Source: a virus. Taken from it: DNA of 22,861 nt. A program made the position numbers and the translations under genes. Every line of letters starts with the position of its first letter. Position 1 is the stretch's first letter. Below are positions 6,130 to 14,526 of this stretch, in pieces. The stretch covers positions 1-22,861 of IMG/VR virus record IMGVR_UViG_3300023110_001337; one strand, 5' to 3'. The notes under the pieces were generated by a model, which saw only the letters and a program-made list of their open reading frames with translations, searched no databases and was not told the origin of the DNA.

Positions 6130-6345
6130 CTATTTCTCCTGTGATTTTTTGTGTTCCCAGTAGATGAATTTTTCACCTGTTTTTTCATTTACTACTGGCA
6201 ACGAATACTTGTACTTGTCTGCTGGTTGCTTACCTACGTATTCCCATTTGTATCCTTGCTCGTTTTCTTTCTTAACTTCTGCAAAGAACTCTGCGTTATC
6301 GTAGCCAAACATACCAACCATAATGACTAATACTGCTGTAAACAT
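6130..6345 (-). CDS. Small membrane-anchored hypothetical protein, 71 aa
   Basis: A 71-residue protein with a short hydrophobic N-terminus (FTAVLVIMVGMFGY, residues 2-15) followed by a charged, lysine-rich soluble part (KKENEQGYKWEYVGKQ and onward). The N-terminus could be a signal anchor or a weak signal peptide. There is no lipobox. It sits between the co-chaperonin gene, two bases away, and the MazG-like gene, so it is part of the same transcript. No family is recognised. It may be a periplasm-facing protein that acts on the host envelope, but this is only a topology-based guess. Confidence 0.65.
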   Translation of the reverse strand: MFTAVLVIMVGMFGYDNAEFFAEVKKENEQGYKWEYVGKQPADKYKYSLPVVNEKTGEKFIYWEHKKSQEK

Positions 6346-6347
6346 TA

Positions 6348-6827
6348 TTATTCCTTTTCAGTTAGTGGTTTTGGAGCCTTTCTAATTGTAATAGAAGGTG
6401 CCTCCGATTTTTGATCTCTTGCTTCTTTTTGTTTTTTAATAAAGTTAGTTTTTTGTTGTGCTAGTTGAAGCCATTCGCCAACTTCTGCAGGTTCTTCTTC
6501 AGATACCATTAAAATACAATCTGTATCTGCTTTTCTAATAACCCACTCAGTTCCTTCTGAATCTTCAATTAGTACTCCGCGTCCCCAACGGGCGTGTTCC
6601 ATTAATACCCAATCACCAACATTAATAGCATCTTTATCTTTAAAGTTCGGACCAATGGAATATACTTGTGCCCAACGTGGTCTAATGCCTCGTTCAATTC
6701 CATCGTCTGAAGTAAGTATAATGCCTCCGGCAGTCTTTTCGTCGCCAAAATACATATTCGTCAAAAGTACATCTCCGCCTTTTGCTCTAACATTACCTAT
6801 TACTGTTTTTGTTATTGGTGCTGGCAT
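6348..6827 (-). CDS. GroES/gp31-like co-chaperonin
   Basis: A 159-residue protein with the GroES beta-barrel pattern. After GDVLLTNMYF comes a mobile-loop-like segment EKTAGGIILTS (30-40), in which GGIIL corresponds to the GroEL-contacting motif, then PRWAQVYSIGP, INVGDWVLMEHARWGRGV and a conserved-looking turn. It is longer than bacterial GroES (about 97 aa) because of a C-terminal charged tail of roughly 45 residues. In T4, gp31 replaces GroES so that the host GroEL can fold the major capsid protein, and a similar role is likely here. No GroEL gene is in the window. The gene begins within TAAATG at the end of the upstream 145-residue gene. Co-translation is likely. Confidence 0.85.
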   Translation of the reverse strand: MPAPITKTVIGNVRAKGGDVLLTNMYFGDEKTAGGIILTSDDGIERGIRPRWAQVYSIGPNFKDKDAINVGDWVLMEHARWGRGVLIEDSEGTEWVIRKADTDCILMVSEEEPAEVGEWLQLAQQKTNFIKKQKEARDQKSEAPSITIRKAPKPLTEKE

Positions 6828-7265
6828 TTATTCATCTCCTGTTGCGTCTGCAATACCACTACGTCTACGTCTTGCTCTTTGTACTGCTTCTACAGTTTTT
6901 TCAGCAACACGCTCTTCAACTTTAGCAAGTGATTCATTTTCCATTTCAGGTTGTTTCACTTCTTCAACAACATCAGATACTGCTGTATCTTCAATTTTTA
7001 GTGTTTGTGGCGGTGGAACTTGTGTTTCTACTTTAGGTTGTTGTGCTTTTGCAACTGTTCCTGGATCCGGTGCCGCTTTTGGATTTGCTTCGTAATATTC
7101 AGCCATAATTTGCTCTCTAGTACGAATAACCTTTCCGCCGGGGCCTAATTCATCACCTCTAGCATTAACTTTTGCGTTTCCAACCGCAGGCATTAATTCA
7201 TTTTGGGATTGTAGTTTTCCCATGTCAATCATTCTGCCTTGCATTGTTCTATATGTTTTTCCCAT
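6828..7265 (-). CDS. Proline/glutamate-rich hypothetical protein, 145 aa
   Basis: The N-terminal 50 residues are compact and look conserved (GKTYRTMQGRMIDM, then AVGNAKVNARGDELGPGGK), followed by REQIMAEYY and a disordered Pro/Val/Glu-rich linker (about 60-110). The C-terminus has a helical, Arg-rich stretch (about 115-140). From memory, similar N-termini occur in other marine T4-like phages, but no function is known to me. The low-complexity tail suggests an internal or assembly protein rather than an enzyme. A strong AAGGAGG Shine-Dalgarno precedes the ATG and abuts a 7-base-pair hairpin (7274-7295). The gene ends by overlapping the co-chaperonin start. Confidence 0.7.
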   Translation of the reverse strand: MGKTYRTMQGRMIDMGKLQSQNELMPAVGNAKVNARGDELGPGGKVIRTREQIMAEYYEANPKAAPDPGTVAKAQQPKVETQVPPPQTLKIEDTAVSDVVEEVKQPEMENESLAKVEERVAEKTVEAVQRARRRRSGIADATGDE

Positions 7266-7273
7266 ATGTCCTC

Positions 7274-7295
7274 CTTGATAGTATTACTTATCAAG
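7274..7295 (-). promoter_or_regulatory. Stem-loop abutting a Shine-Dalgarno
   Basis: On the minus strand CTTGATA and TATCAAG form a perfect 7-bp stem with an 8-base loop. The 3' arm merges into AAGGAGG, the ribosome site of the gene at 6828-7265. It lies just after the stop of the DnaE-like gene. With no T-run after it, an RNA-processing, stability or translation-control element is more likely than a terminator. Confidence 0.5.
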
Positions 7296-7301
7296 CATTA
7301 A

Positions 7302-7868
7302 TTACCTCAAAAATTCTTTTGGATCTAAATCATACTTAATGCTGTCCACTTTGTGTACACCTAGTAAGTATAGTACATAACTTGCAACACTAGATCCTCT
7401 ACCTACACCCCATACTATATTCTTTTCACGTAATGTGTCAACAATATATTTTAAACATTTTAAAACGTCTAACATAGCAAATGATGTATATAGTTCTAAT
7501 TCAAATTTAACACGATCAATTTCTGCTTCAGTTTTACACAAGTTTAAAATATGTGCTTCAATATCCATATCTTTATATTCTTGTGGAATAAACCAATTTT
7601 CACGCTGACGTTGATCAAAACCATCGCGATCAACATCTTCTAATTTGGTGTTTAATTTTTGAAAATTATCTCGATTAACATCAACAAAATGATTATACTT
7701 GTTAATATCATCACTTTCTTTGATAATACAACTATCTAAATTTTCTTTATCTTGATATAATAGTTCTAATATGTTAGTGTCGTTAAGAACTGTTTGGCCG
7801 TTTTGATTAACTTCTACCGCCGTCCACGATGGTTGGATTGAATTCTTTTTTTGGTGCATTTGATCCAT
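7302..7868 (-). CDS. DnaE-like fragment protein (GRGSS motif, no catalytic core)
   Basis: A 188-residue protein whose last 37 residues match the start of the polymerase core of bacterial DNA polymerase III alpha subunits: WGVGRGSSVASYVLYLLG, with GRGSS at 156-160, then DLDPKEFLR. In DnaE the catalytic PDxDxD aspartates follow shortly after this point, but here the protein stops. The middle region (about 75-145), with a PQEYKDMDIEAHIL segment and alternating helices, is compatible with the DnaE region that precedes GRGSS. It therefore cannot be an active polymerase. It may bind nucleotides or DNA or act as a partner or decoy. The start at 7868 overlaps the upstream 209-residue gene by 62 bases. 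A second ATG lies three codons downstream. Confidence 0.75.
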   Translation of the reverse strand: MDQMHQKKNSIQPSWTAVEVNQNGQTVLNDTNILELLYQDKENLDSCIIKESDDINKYNHFVDVNRDNFQKLNTKLEDVDRDGFDQRQRENWFIPQEYKDMDIEAHILNLCKTEAEIDRVKFELELYTSFAMLDVLKCLKYIVDTLREKNIVWGVGRGSSVASYVLYLLGVHKVDSIKYDLDPKEFLR

Positions 7869-8436
7869 AACCTAATTCTCTCCATGTTTTTGCACCTTGC
7901 CAATATTCTTTCTCACCAAGTACTTGATCGAACGTTGCTGTATCGTTTCGATCCCACCATGGTTGTGAAATAACATTAGTGTTCCATGCATCTGTTTGTA
8001 ATCGTGTGTTTTCATAACTGTCACTATCTACTGTATATTGTACATTATCACCTAGTTTGCTGTCAACCATTAATTGTCCAATATGGAGATATTTTCCAGC
8101 AATGGCTACGCATTTATTGTAAAGTGCAATACCTAACAGTTGATCGTGTGCATCACCCGGTAATAAGATTTTGTTTACGGGCATCTTAAAGAAAACACTT
8201 TCTAAATTAGATTTTGGTTTTAAAATAACACTGTTTTCACAAAGTTTTTCAAATAGATATTTTACTCTGTCAAAACTATTATTTTGTAATTTTATGTCTG
8301 TGACTTTTGGAAGGAAAGTTAATTTAATATGATAGTTGTTTGGGTATACAACGTCATCTACAATTACTATTGCGTCGAATTCAGTTTCCCATGAAAAGAA
8401 ATTAAAAATTTGGTCTGTGCTATCGCTTGTCAACAT
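7807..8436 (-). CDS. Hypothetical protein paired with the DnaE-like fragment, 209 aa
   Basis: A 209-residue soluble protein of unknown family. The first 70 residues look like a mixed alpha/beta fold (FDAIVIVDDVVYPNNYHIKLTFL region), followed by a motif-like stretch GDAHDQLLGIALYNKCVAIAG (about 114-134) and a Trp-rich C-terminal segment. It overlaps the next gene (7302-7868) by 62 bases and is overlapped at its own start by the coiled-coil gene (8420-8686), so the three form one translational unit. The unusually long overlap suggests co-evolution of the pair, and the two products may interact or be remnants of one larger gene. No catalytic motif is recognised. Confidence 0.65.
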   Translation of the reverse strand: MLTSDSTDQIFNFFSWETEFDAIVIVDDVVYPNNYHIKLTFLPKVTDIKLQNNSFDRVKYLFEKLCENSVILKPKSNLESVFFKMPVNKILLPGDAHDQLLGIALYNKCVAIAGKYLHIGQLMVDSKLGDNVQYTVDSDSYENTRLQTDAWNTNVISQPWWDRNDTATFDQVLGEKEYWQGAKTWRELGYGSNAPKKEFNPTIVDGGRS

Positions 8437-8686
8437 TTACTAACTCGTTTAAATCAGTTTCTACTTCTTGCTTTGCTTTGTCAACAGTATTTTGATACTG
8501 TCTTCTAAGCCTCCTGGATTGTTCTTCCTTGTAAGTACTTAGTAGCATCATCATCTGATGAAGCACAGACTGATTTCCTTGTCGAGTAGCCAGTGTATAT
8601 TTTTTTGAAAGTTCGCGAATACGTTCTTCAAGATCTTCGTCTTTAAGAACTGAAACATCTTCTTGAAAAGGATGTAGTCCAAACAT
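8420..8686 (-). CDS. Coiled-coil hypothetical protein, 88 aa
   Basis: The protein begins MFGLHPFQEDVS and then consists almost entirely of charged helix with heptad character (about 15-85, including RIRELSKKY and EEQSRRLRRQYQNTVDKAKQ). It has no membrane segment. It lies directly downstream of the smallest fibre gene (three bases apart) and overlaps the 209-residue gene by 17 bases. From memory, similar short proteins occur in other marine T4-like phages next to structural genes. An assembly chaperone or minor tail component is conceivable, but no function is demonstrated. Confidence 0.7.
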   Translation of the reverse strand: MFGLHPFQEDVSVLKDEDLEERIRELSKKYTLATRQGNQSVLHQMMMLLSTYKEEQSRRLRRQYQNTVDKAKQEVETDLNELVNVDKR

Positions 8687-8689
8687 TTA

Positions 8690-9313
8690 TTAACTCGCAG
8701 GTCTTGTGTATTTTCCTACGTATTCAACAAATAATTGCGAAGGTACACCACCTGATGTTGACCATGCCCAGCAATCAAAGATGTATCTTGAATCATCATC
8801 ATTTGCTAATCTAATAGGAAATTCTAATGCTGAGTTTTCATCATCGGGTCTTGTTTGTTTGATAAAGATTGGCGATCCACCAATGTTAATTTCAAAATCT
8901 CTATTACCACTGCTTCCTGGACTTGTGACTTCTAATCTAATATGGCTTAGTGTATCGTTAGGTCCAAAGTTTGAAAAGTTAATTGAATTAACTTCTGGTA
9001 GGTCTTGGTTTAGTGTCACACGCTGATAAGAACCACCACTGTAATCAATAGTGTCATCAGTGCCGTCGATGAAGTTAACAGCGGTTTTCTGTGAAGTATC
9101 AACTAATACTGCATTACTAATTTCGCCACCGTTAAAGTCGTTATTTGCTGTTAAATCAGGAGTATTATTTTGCAATGTAGTGATTTCACTTTTTGCTACA
9201 CCTAATGCTGTTTTAATATTTTGGAAATTATCTCTAAATCCCTGTGAATCATTATCCTGTCCAGCAACTGGATATGTATCATCAATGTTATTTGTATCTA
9301 TATTACTTGCCAT
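8690..9313 (-). CDS. Short tail-fibre-like protein, 207 aa
   Basis: The first 50 residues (NIDTNNIDDTYPVAGQDNDS followed by FRDNFQNIKTALG) resemble the N-termini of the two large fibres downstream of IscA in layout: a Gly/Asn/Asp segment, then an F-x-N-F-x-I helix. This is a probable virion-docking module. The remainder is beta-rich, with a C-terminal half containing INIGGSPIFIKQ and a final aromatic segment (YIFDCWAWSTSG). It is the last of four consecutive fibre or adhesin genes and begins just before the stop codon of the 751-residue adhesin on the same strand. A short fibre, baseplate accessory or fibre tip is likely. The exact part of the tail cannot be told. Confidence 0.75.
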   Translation of the reverse strand: MASNIDTNNIDDTYPVAGQDNDSQGFRDNFQNIKTALGVAKSEITTLQNNTPDLTANNDFNGGEISNAVLVDTSQKTAVNFIDGTDDTIDYSGGSYQRVTLNQDLPEVNSINFSNFGPNDTLSHIRLEVTSPGSSGNRDFEINIGGSPIFIKQTRPDDENSALEFPIRLANDDDSRYIFDCWAWSTSGGVPSQLFVEYVGKYTRPAS

Positions 9314-9314
9314 A

Positions 9315-11570
9315 TTATATTACCTTCCTTTTTGGAAATGCAATGTATTTATCACCCTTTTGACCCTCAACACTATCTATGGTTAAGCGGTCAATATCAA
9401 AGTGTATATTTTTGAAATCAAAACCACTATCTTTGATATTGTCAATAATACTTATGCTAGTTCCTGGTTTAACGTATGCAATCGGGACTGCTTTAATATA
9501 TCCTAAACTAGTTCCGGTTGTATCTTGAATACTTCGCATCCAAAGCGGTAAAAATGAATCACTAATTTTAATTAATGTACTATCATCTTCCGGATACATT
9601 TCAGCAAATCTTTGCTTCATTGCTGATGTACTGTTTGGATAAACAAATTTTTCAACTAACTGATCAATAGTTATTAAATTAGTTGAAACTTTGAATTTGT
9701 CTTGGCTGGCATCGATTGCTTTTGAATCTGATTTAATGTTGACTTGACTGCTTACACTTTTTCCATTGTACTCAAGATCATCAATCATCTCAACATATAT
9801 AATTTCGTATATAACTTCGTTTGCTGTGTTTTTAGCAACAGCACTTTTAATATTACCAAATGTATAAGATTTTCTACTAAAGTTTCTAGCAAGTGTAGGA
9901 ACATATTTCTCAATTAATAATGTTTCAATACCATGTTGCAACAACATTGATAAAGATTTTTGTGTTCCAAATTGTTCATCGTTTGGTCTATATAACGAAG
10001 TTAATGTAAAAATTTTATCATCCGTAATAAAGTTATAGTAGTCTGTTCGACTTGATTTTGAAAGTAAAGGTTTCAAATAAATGTTGCTGTACTGTGTTAA
10101 TGTATCAGCATTTACTAGAACTTTAAAATCTTGTGTTATTGCACTTGTAAGCAAGAAGTCTTTTGCTTGTACAGTAAATCTATATTCTTTATCAATAGAT
10201 GTTGTACCACCGTCTAGTTTAAAACTGTTTAAACCATAACCGTTAAGATCAATAGTTGTTAAACCGTTTTGTTCTCCCGCGTCTGGAATCTGTTGTACTT
10301 TACCAATTAATGATCCATCACCACCTAGTCTAATACCCGGCGGTAAATTTCCTGAAACTAGTGTATATCTAACGTCGGCATTTTCTAATGTTGTAGTTGC
10401 ATCAACTCTTAGTGTGCTATACTCGTTCGGAATAAGTGTTCCAACTAATTCGTCGCTTGTAAACTTAATTGTGCTATCAACTTCGCCTTGAATTTTTATA
10501 ATAAATTGACGTTGACTGTATGTTTGTTCACCATTTACACTATCAGTTCTAGTTGCTCTTATTCTAAATGTAAATGATTGTGTGACTGCTGGTTGATATG
10601 GTACTTTACCAAATAATACTCCGTTAGTTGAATCAATTTCAAGACCTGGAGGAAGTGTACTTGGAGAACTATCTTCTAGTTCTACAATTTCATAAACAAC
10701 ACTACCACTATATTGATTAGGATCAAAAACTTCTAATGGTAATGTAATATAATTGTTTGCTCTACGTATTCCTAAATTACCTGTTGTAATCCAAATAGGT
10801 GCTCTCAGGTATGTAGCACTTGCTAATAGTGTGTCAGCATCAGCATTAATTAATGTAGTATCTGATCTAAATTGCTGTTCGTTAATAACGAAAATTCTAA
10901 ATTTTCTTTTTTCTCTACTAATACCATCTGAAACAGTCACTTCAAATTCAAAGTATCTTGATAGATATTTTGGAACAGCATCGCCTTCTTCTGTTCCGCC
11001 ACCATAATCATATGGAAACGCATCAAACTGTTGTTGGTCGTAGTTTGCGTTTGTTGCTTTATAGTCTAATGTTAATTGTGCATTAACAATGCCCGATAGT
11101 TTACCTGTTTTTGAAAGTGTGACACCCGGTGGCAAACTTCCGCTTAGATCATCTAAGTAAAATTCTAACTCATCACCTGCACTTAAATCTAAATCACTTG
11201 CTGATAGTTGATAATCAATTGGTGATTTATTCATAATAAAATATTCACCATTAGGTCCGATATCAAGTGTTCCTGTAGGTGTTAACCATAACGGAGGATC
11301 TTCTCCTTCAACGTTTAGATAAAATGTTCTATCAATTGAACCTTCAGAATTTTTTGCTCTGATTACAAAATCAAATTTAGTTGTTTTTGCAACATCAAAC
11401 GGAGTACCAACTAAAGAAGCATTTTCTAATCTCATACCTCCGGGTAAACTACCACTGATTAAAGTCAAAGAAACATTGTCCCCTGTTGTTTGCAGTTGAA
11501 TATTTTGAGTTTCTTTCTCTTGGATAGTACCTAGATTACCTGCTGATGTGACCCATGTTGGTTTAGCCAT
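9315..11570 (-). CDS. Tail adhesin with four putative Ig-like repeats
   Basis: A 751-residue protein with four repeats of the putative-Ig (He_PIG-like) type, recognised by the sequence LPPG-x-x-L followed by G-x-L-x-G. Examples are SLPGGMRL at 41-48, SLPPGVTL at 145-152, TLPPGLEI at 305-312 and NLPPGIRL at 408-415. The repeats cover roughly residues 3-490. The last 260 residues are different and may be the attachment or receptor part. Ig-like repeats in phage virions are thought to bind cell-surface carbohydrates weakly. Lying between two fibre genes, this protein is probably part of the tail fibre or baseplate. A late-promoter-like AATAAATA (11588-11595) and a GGAGTG Shine-Dalgarno precede the ATG. 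Confidence 0.85.
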   Translation of the reverse strand: MAKPTWVTSAGNLGTIQEKETQNIQLQTTGDNVSLTLISGSLPGGMRLENASLVGTPFDVAKTTKFDFVIRAKNSEGSIDRTFYLNVEGEDPPLWLTPTGTLDIGPNGEYFIMNKSPIDYQLSASDLDLSAGDELEFYLDDLSGSLPPGVTLSKTGKLSGIVNAQLTLDYKATNANYDQQQFDAFPYDYGGGTEEGDAVPKYLSRYFEFEVTVSDGISREKRKFRIFVINEQQFRSDTTLINADADTLLASATYLRAPIWITTGNLGIRRANNYITLPLEVFDPNQYSGSVVYEIVELEDSSPSTLPPGLEIDSTNGVLFGKVPYQPAVTQSFTFRIRATRTDSVNGEQTYSQRQFIIKIQGEVDSTIKFTSDELVGTLIPNEYSTLRVDATTTLENADVRYTLVSGNLPPGIRLGGDGSLIGKVQQIPDAGEQNGLTTIDLNGYGLNSFKLDGGTTSIDKEYRFTVQAKDFLLTSAITQDFKVLVNADTLTQYSNIYLKPLLSKSSRTDYYNFITDDKIFTLTSLYRPNDEQFGTQKSLSMLLQHGIETLLIEKYVPTLARNFSRKSYTFGNIKSAVAKNTANEVIYEIIYVEMIDDLEYNGKSVSSQVNIKSDSKAIDASQDKFKVSTNLITIDQLVEKFVYPNSTSAMKQRFAEMYPEDDSTLIKISDSFLPLWMRSIQDTTGTSLGYIKAVPIAYVKPGTSISIIDNIKDSGFDFKNIHFDIDRLTIDSVEGQKGDKYIAFPKRKVI

Positions 11571-11587
11571 TGTTCACTCCTTGCAAG

Positions 11588-11595
11588 TATTTATT
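11588..11595 (-). promoter_or_regulatory. T4-type late promoter-like octamer (AATAAATA)
   Basis: The minus strand reads AATAAATA, one mismatch from the T4 late consensus, with 17 bases between it and the ATG of the Ig-repeat adhesin. It sits in the short gap between two fibre genes. The same spacing is found at the octamer ahead of the gene at 1835-2371. Confidence 0.55.
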
Positions 11596-11605
11596 TTGCT
11601 GTTTA

Positions 11606-14506
11606 TTACGATTCAATGTATTCACTTACTAGCCACCAACTTCCTGAGTGCCAAATAAGTGTAAGGGCGCCATGCTCATTATTGGTTCCATTACTTAATT
11701 CAATTGTACTTGTGGCACCATTAATTTTTAATGAAACTTCAAGATATCTATCAAAGAATGAAACGCTGTCTAATGAATAACGTCCTCTTGATTTCATTTT
11801 TAAAATTTTCATCTGTCCTTCTTGAGCACCGTCTGGTAAAGTAGCAAACGCCAATCCAGCACTTGCACTAGTCCAATCATTAGTAGTCACAAATGTCACT
11901 GTTGTGTTCATATTAATTGTTGATGGTGCTTGTGTTGAACCAATGATAAGTTCATTTGTTCCAGTTAGACTTAGTCCACCGTTTATTCTAATATCACCTT
12001 CTAATTCAACATAGCCTGTACCATTTGACGCAATTCTTAAATTACTATTAGATGTTTGTGTTTCAATATTATTTGCATCAATACGTAAGTCACCTAAATC
12101 AATTTGTCCATTAACATCAAGTTTGTTATTAATAGTTGTTAATCCACTTACTGTTAATGTTCCTGCAATGTTTGTATTGTCATTAATTTGAACATCACCA
12201 GATGCATTTGAAATTGCTCCACTTGCTGTAATATTATTAAATGCACTTGTGCCTGGACTTGTAATATCACCTGTGAATGAATTAGCAGTAATATTTCCTG
12301 TTGCACTCGCACTAGCAATATTAACAATATTAAATGTACTTGTTCCGCTAGTAGCATTTACATTACCATTATGTAATCCTGTTGTACTACCAGTTAAGTT
12401 TCCTGTGACATTACCTGTGACATTACCTGAAATATCAGCAGTAATACTACCACCACTTACTGATAAAGCACCTGTAAGTGTAATATTATTAAATGTACTT
12501 GTTCCAGTTGATGTGACATTGCCTGTTAAATCGCCTGTGACGTCACCAGTTAAGTTTCCTGTGACATTACCTGTGACATTACCTACAACAGCACCAACGT
12601 GCTGTCCTCTAAAGTTATTTGCATAAATGTCTCTTACTGGAGTTCCGCTTGTACCAATGTCAGTGTTTGCAGTTGCAATAATATCTTGTACTGTGATATT
12701 ACCACTAAATGTTCCGCCTGACTTAGGCATAAAGCCTTTACCTTCAATATATGTTGCATTAGCAATGTTATCAATTGAAGTAAATTCTAAACCATCACCT
12801 GTTGCATTTACTTGTACAATTTTATCAGCATCGCCTGCCAACGCCGCATATGATGTTGGAGTATCTGTTAATCCAACAAAGTCAACTGAACCAGTACCAC
12901 TTGCTTCGCCTGTTGCATAACCATCTGACACATATGCTGTAAATCCTGATGTATCAACAGTTGTGCTTAGTGTGTCGTCACTGTAAAGAGCAAAAGTAGT
13001 TGATGTTAATACATCTGCATAATACTCATTACCGTTAACTTCAGTCATTCCAACAACATCAGTTAATGTGACTGGTTGTCCATCACTTAAACCATGTGCT
13101 TCTGTAGTTGTGACAACACCCGGATCGGCTTGTGTAATACCACTAATAGCCTTAGGTGTACCACCGCCACCACCACCGCCTACGCCCCATTCTAGCACTG
13201 TACCACTAGTAGGAACCTTTAATACTTGTCCTGCTTGTCCAATGCTTCTTGGGAATTGATATGCACCGTATAAATCTACATAACCAGCACCGTCTGCATT
13301 AAGTTGTAAATTGTTGTTTGAAGTACCAACTGTTTCGATAGTACCTTCACTAATTTTAATTTGTCCTTCACCAGAACCTAAAATAATTTCGTTATTGCTT
13401 TTAAATTGTGCTACTGGTTTAAAGTCTTCTCCAACACCTAGTTGTGGATCTGCAGGTTGAATAATAAGTGAGTTTACAGTTGCAGATTCTCTATAATAAC
13501 CAAGTTGTCCTAATGAATCACCAACACCTGTTGATGTGCCAATTAAGAAATCAATACCAGCACCCATGCCATTGTTAACATTTGCTTGTGTTGTGTGGTT
13601 TGAAACAGTTAAGAAAGATTCAATTTGATCATTAGCGGTTCCTAACAATCTAAATGCCGCTGTTGGAGAACCTTCATCTAATTGTACGTAGAAGTCACCG
13701 TCTGCAATTTCGTTTGCTAAAACGTTGTTTATAGGATTACCTCTGCGTAATTTAAATCTATGACCACCTTCAATTGTGTGTCCGTTTGTAGCAAGATTAC
13801 CTGCTAGACCACCATTAATGTTTCCTATTAGTGTACCTGTGACATTACCTGTCACTGGACCTACAATTCCAGCCGGTGCAGTCACTTGGCCTGTTAGTGT
13901 AGTAAGACCATTTACTATAAGACTGTTTTGGACTGTTAGATCAAATATAGTTGCATCTGTAGATTCTATATTTGTTAAAGAAGTAATTTCACCTGGGCCA
14001 ATAATGTTATTTGATTGCATAGCAAGATTGCCACCTAGTTCTGGTGTGCTATCTTGATCAAGTGTAAATGAACCTGTAATTACTAAGTTTCTACCAGTTT
14101 GAGAAAGTGTAATATTTGTACCGCCTACAATACCAATACTTTCGTTTCCTGAACTAGTTGTAATAGAATTGTTAACAGCATTAATGTCATTACTCCACTG
14201 TATAGTTCTAACTGCTGGAGTAGCAACAGCACTGTTGTCTAGTATAATACTTTCACCGTCGCTGGTAATTGTTAATCTTGCAGGATCAGCACTTTTAATT
14301 CTTTTAAATCGTAAATCATAACCCGACTTGCCTGCAAAAATTGCTTGACCATCGGCTTGTTCAGTACCTAAGTTTACACCCGTATTACTTTCACCACCTC
14401 TAGCATCAACTTCCGCAAACTTGGCGTTGACCTTTTGGAAGGCTGTTCTTAGATCATCACCTGTTCCGTCGTTTACGTTATTACCAATTTTAACTACGTC
14501 TGCCAT
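11606..14506 (-). CDS. Long tail fibre protein, 966 aa
   Basis: The N-terminus has the shared fibre module (IGNNVNDGTGDDLR, then FQKVNAKF, residues 7-30). The middle is a fibrous region of short repeats, including VTGNVTG-type glycine repeats near residues 215-235 and 640-715. A run of seven glycines precedes a module at 453-529 (AISGITQADPG to FTAYVSDG), which resembles the FCCH-type beta module also found twice in the 2198-residue fibre. The C-terminal 120 residues, with a Trp pair near the end, look globular and may be the receptor-binding tip. It lies between the giant fibre and the Ig adhesin, has a late-promoter-like octamer upstream, and is surely a virion component. Confidence 0.88.
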   Translation of the reverse strand: MADVVKIGNNVNDGTGDDLRTAFQKVNAKFAEVDARGGESNTGVNLGTEQADGQAIFAGKSGYDLRFKRIKSADPARLTITSDGESIILDNSAVATPAVRTIQWSNDINAVNNSITTSSGNESIGIVGGTNITLSQTGRNLVITGSFTLDQDSTPELGGNLAMQSNNIIGPGEITSLTNIESTDATIFDLTVQNSLIVNGLTTLTGQVTAPAGIVGPVTGNVTGTLIGNINGGLAGNLATNGHTIEGGHRFKLRRGNPINNVLANEIADGDFYVQLDEGSPTAAFRLLGTANDQIESFLTVSNHTTQANVNNGMGAGIDFLIGTSTGVGDSLGQLGYYRESATVNSLIIQPADPQLGVGEDFKPVAQFKSNNEIILGSGEGQIKISEGTIETVGTSNNNLQLNADGAGYVDLYGAYQFPRSIGQAGQVLKVPTSGTVLEWGVGGGGGGGTPKAISGITQADPGVVTTTEAHGLSDGQPVTLTDVVGMTEVNGNEYYADVLTSTTFALYSDDTLSTTVDTSGFTAYVSDGYATGEASGTGSVDFVGLTDTPTSYAALAGDADKIVQVNATGDGLEFTSIDNIANATYIEGKGFMPKSGGTFSGNITVQDIIATANTDIGTSGTPVRDIYANNFRGQHVGAVVGNVTGNVTGNLTGDVTGDLTGNVTSTGTSTFNNITLTGALSVSGGSITADISGNVTGNVTGNLTGSTTGLHNGNVNATSGTSTFNIVNIASASATGNITANSFTGDITSPGTSAFNNITASGAISNASGDVQINDNTNIAGTLTVSGLTTINNKLDVNGQIDLGDLRIDANNIETQTSNSNLRIASNGTGYVELEGDIRINGGLSLTGTNELIIGSTQAPSTINMNTTVTFVTTNDWTSASAGLAFATLPDGAQEGQMKILKMKSRGRYSLDSVSFFDRYLEVSLKINGATSTIELSNGTNNEHGALTLIWHSGSWWLVSEYIES
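12376..12600 (-). repeat. VTGN-type glycine repeats in the 966-aa fibre
   Basis: Two blocks encode tandem GNVTGNVTGNLTG-type units, at about 12510-12600 and 12376-12440. At DNA level a unit close to GGTAATGTCACA is reused. Seven GTSAC motifs and no GTWAC occur in this short stretch. Such units form extended beta-rich fibre shafts. Confidence 0.75.
12920..13150 (-). repeat. FCCH-like module, copy in the 966-aa fibre
   Basis: Residues 453-529. The module begins GITQADPGVVTTTEAHGL, continues through VVGMTEVNG and ends DTSGFTAY. It is closely similar to residues 1852-1928 of the 2198-residue fibre (GVVGMTEING, DTFGFTAY). This indicates duplication or exchange of a beta-barrel-like module between the fibre genes. 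Confidence 0.75.
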
Positions 14507-14526
14507 AATCTCTTTTTCCTATACTG

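Noticed and set aside
12376-12600. Short tandem DNA repeats that could suggest a CRISPR array
   Set aside because: Repeats are in frame, code for fibre units and lack constant repeat and unique spacer structure.
12249-12626. Plus-strand ORF rich in Pro-Val-Thr-Leu repeats
   Set aside because: It is the reverse complement of the glycine-rich VTGN repeats of the 966-residue fibre. The repeats of the true gene generate it.
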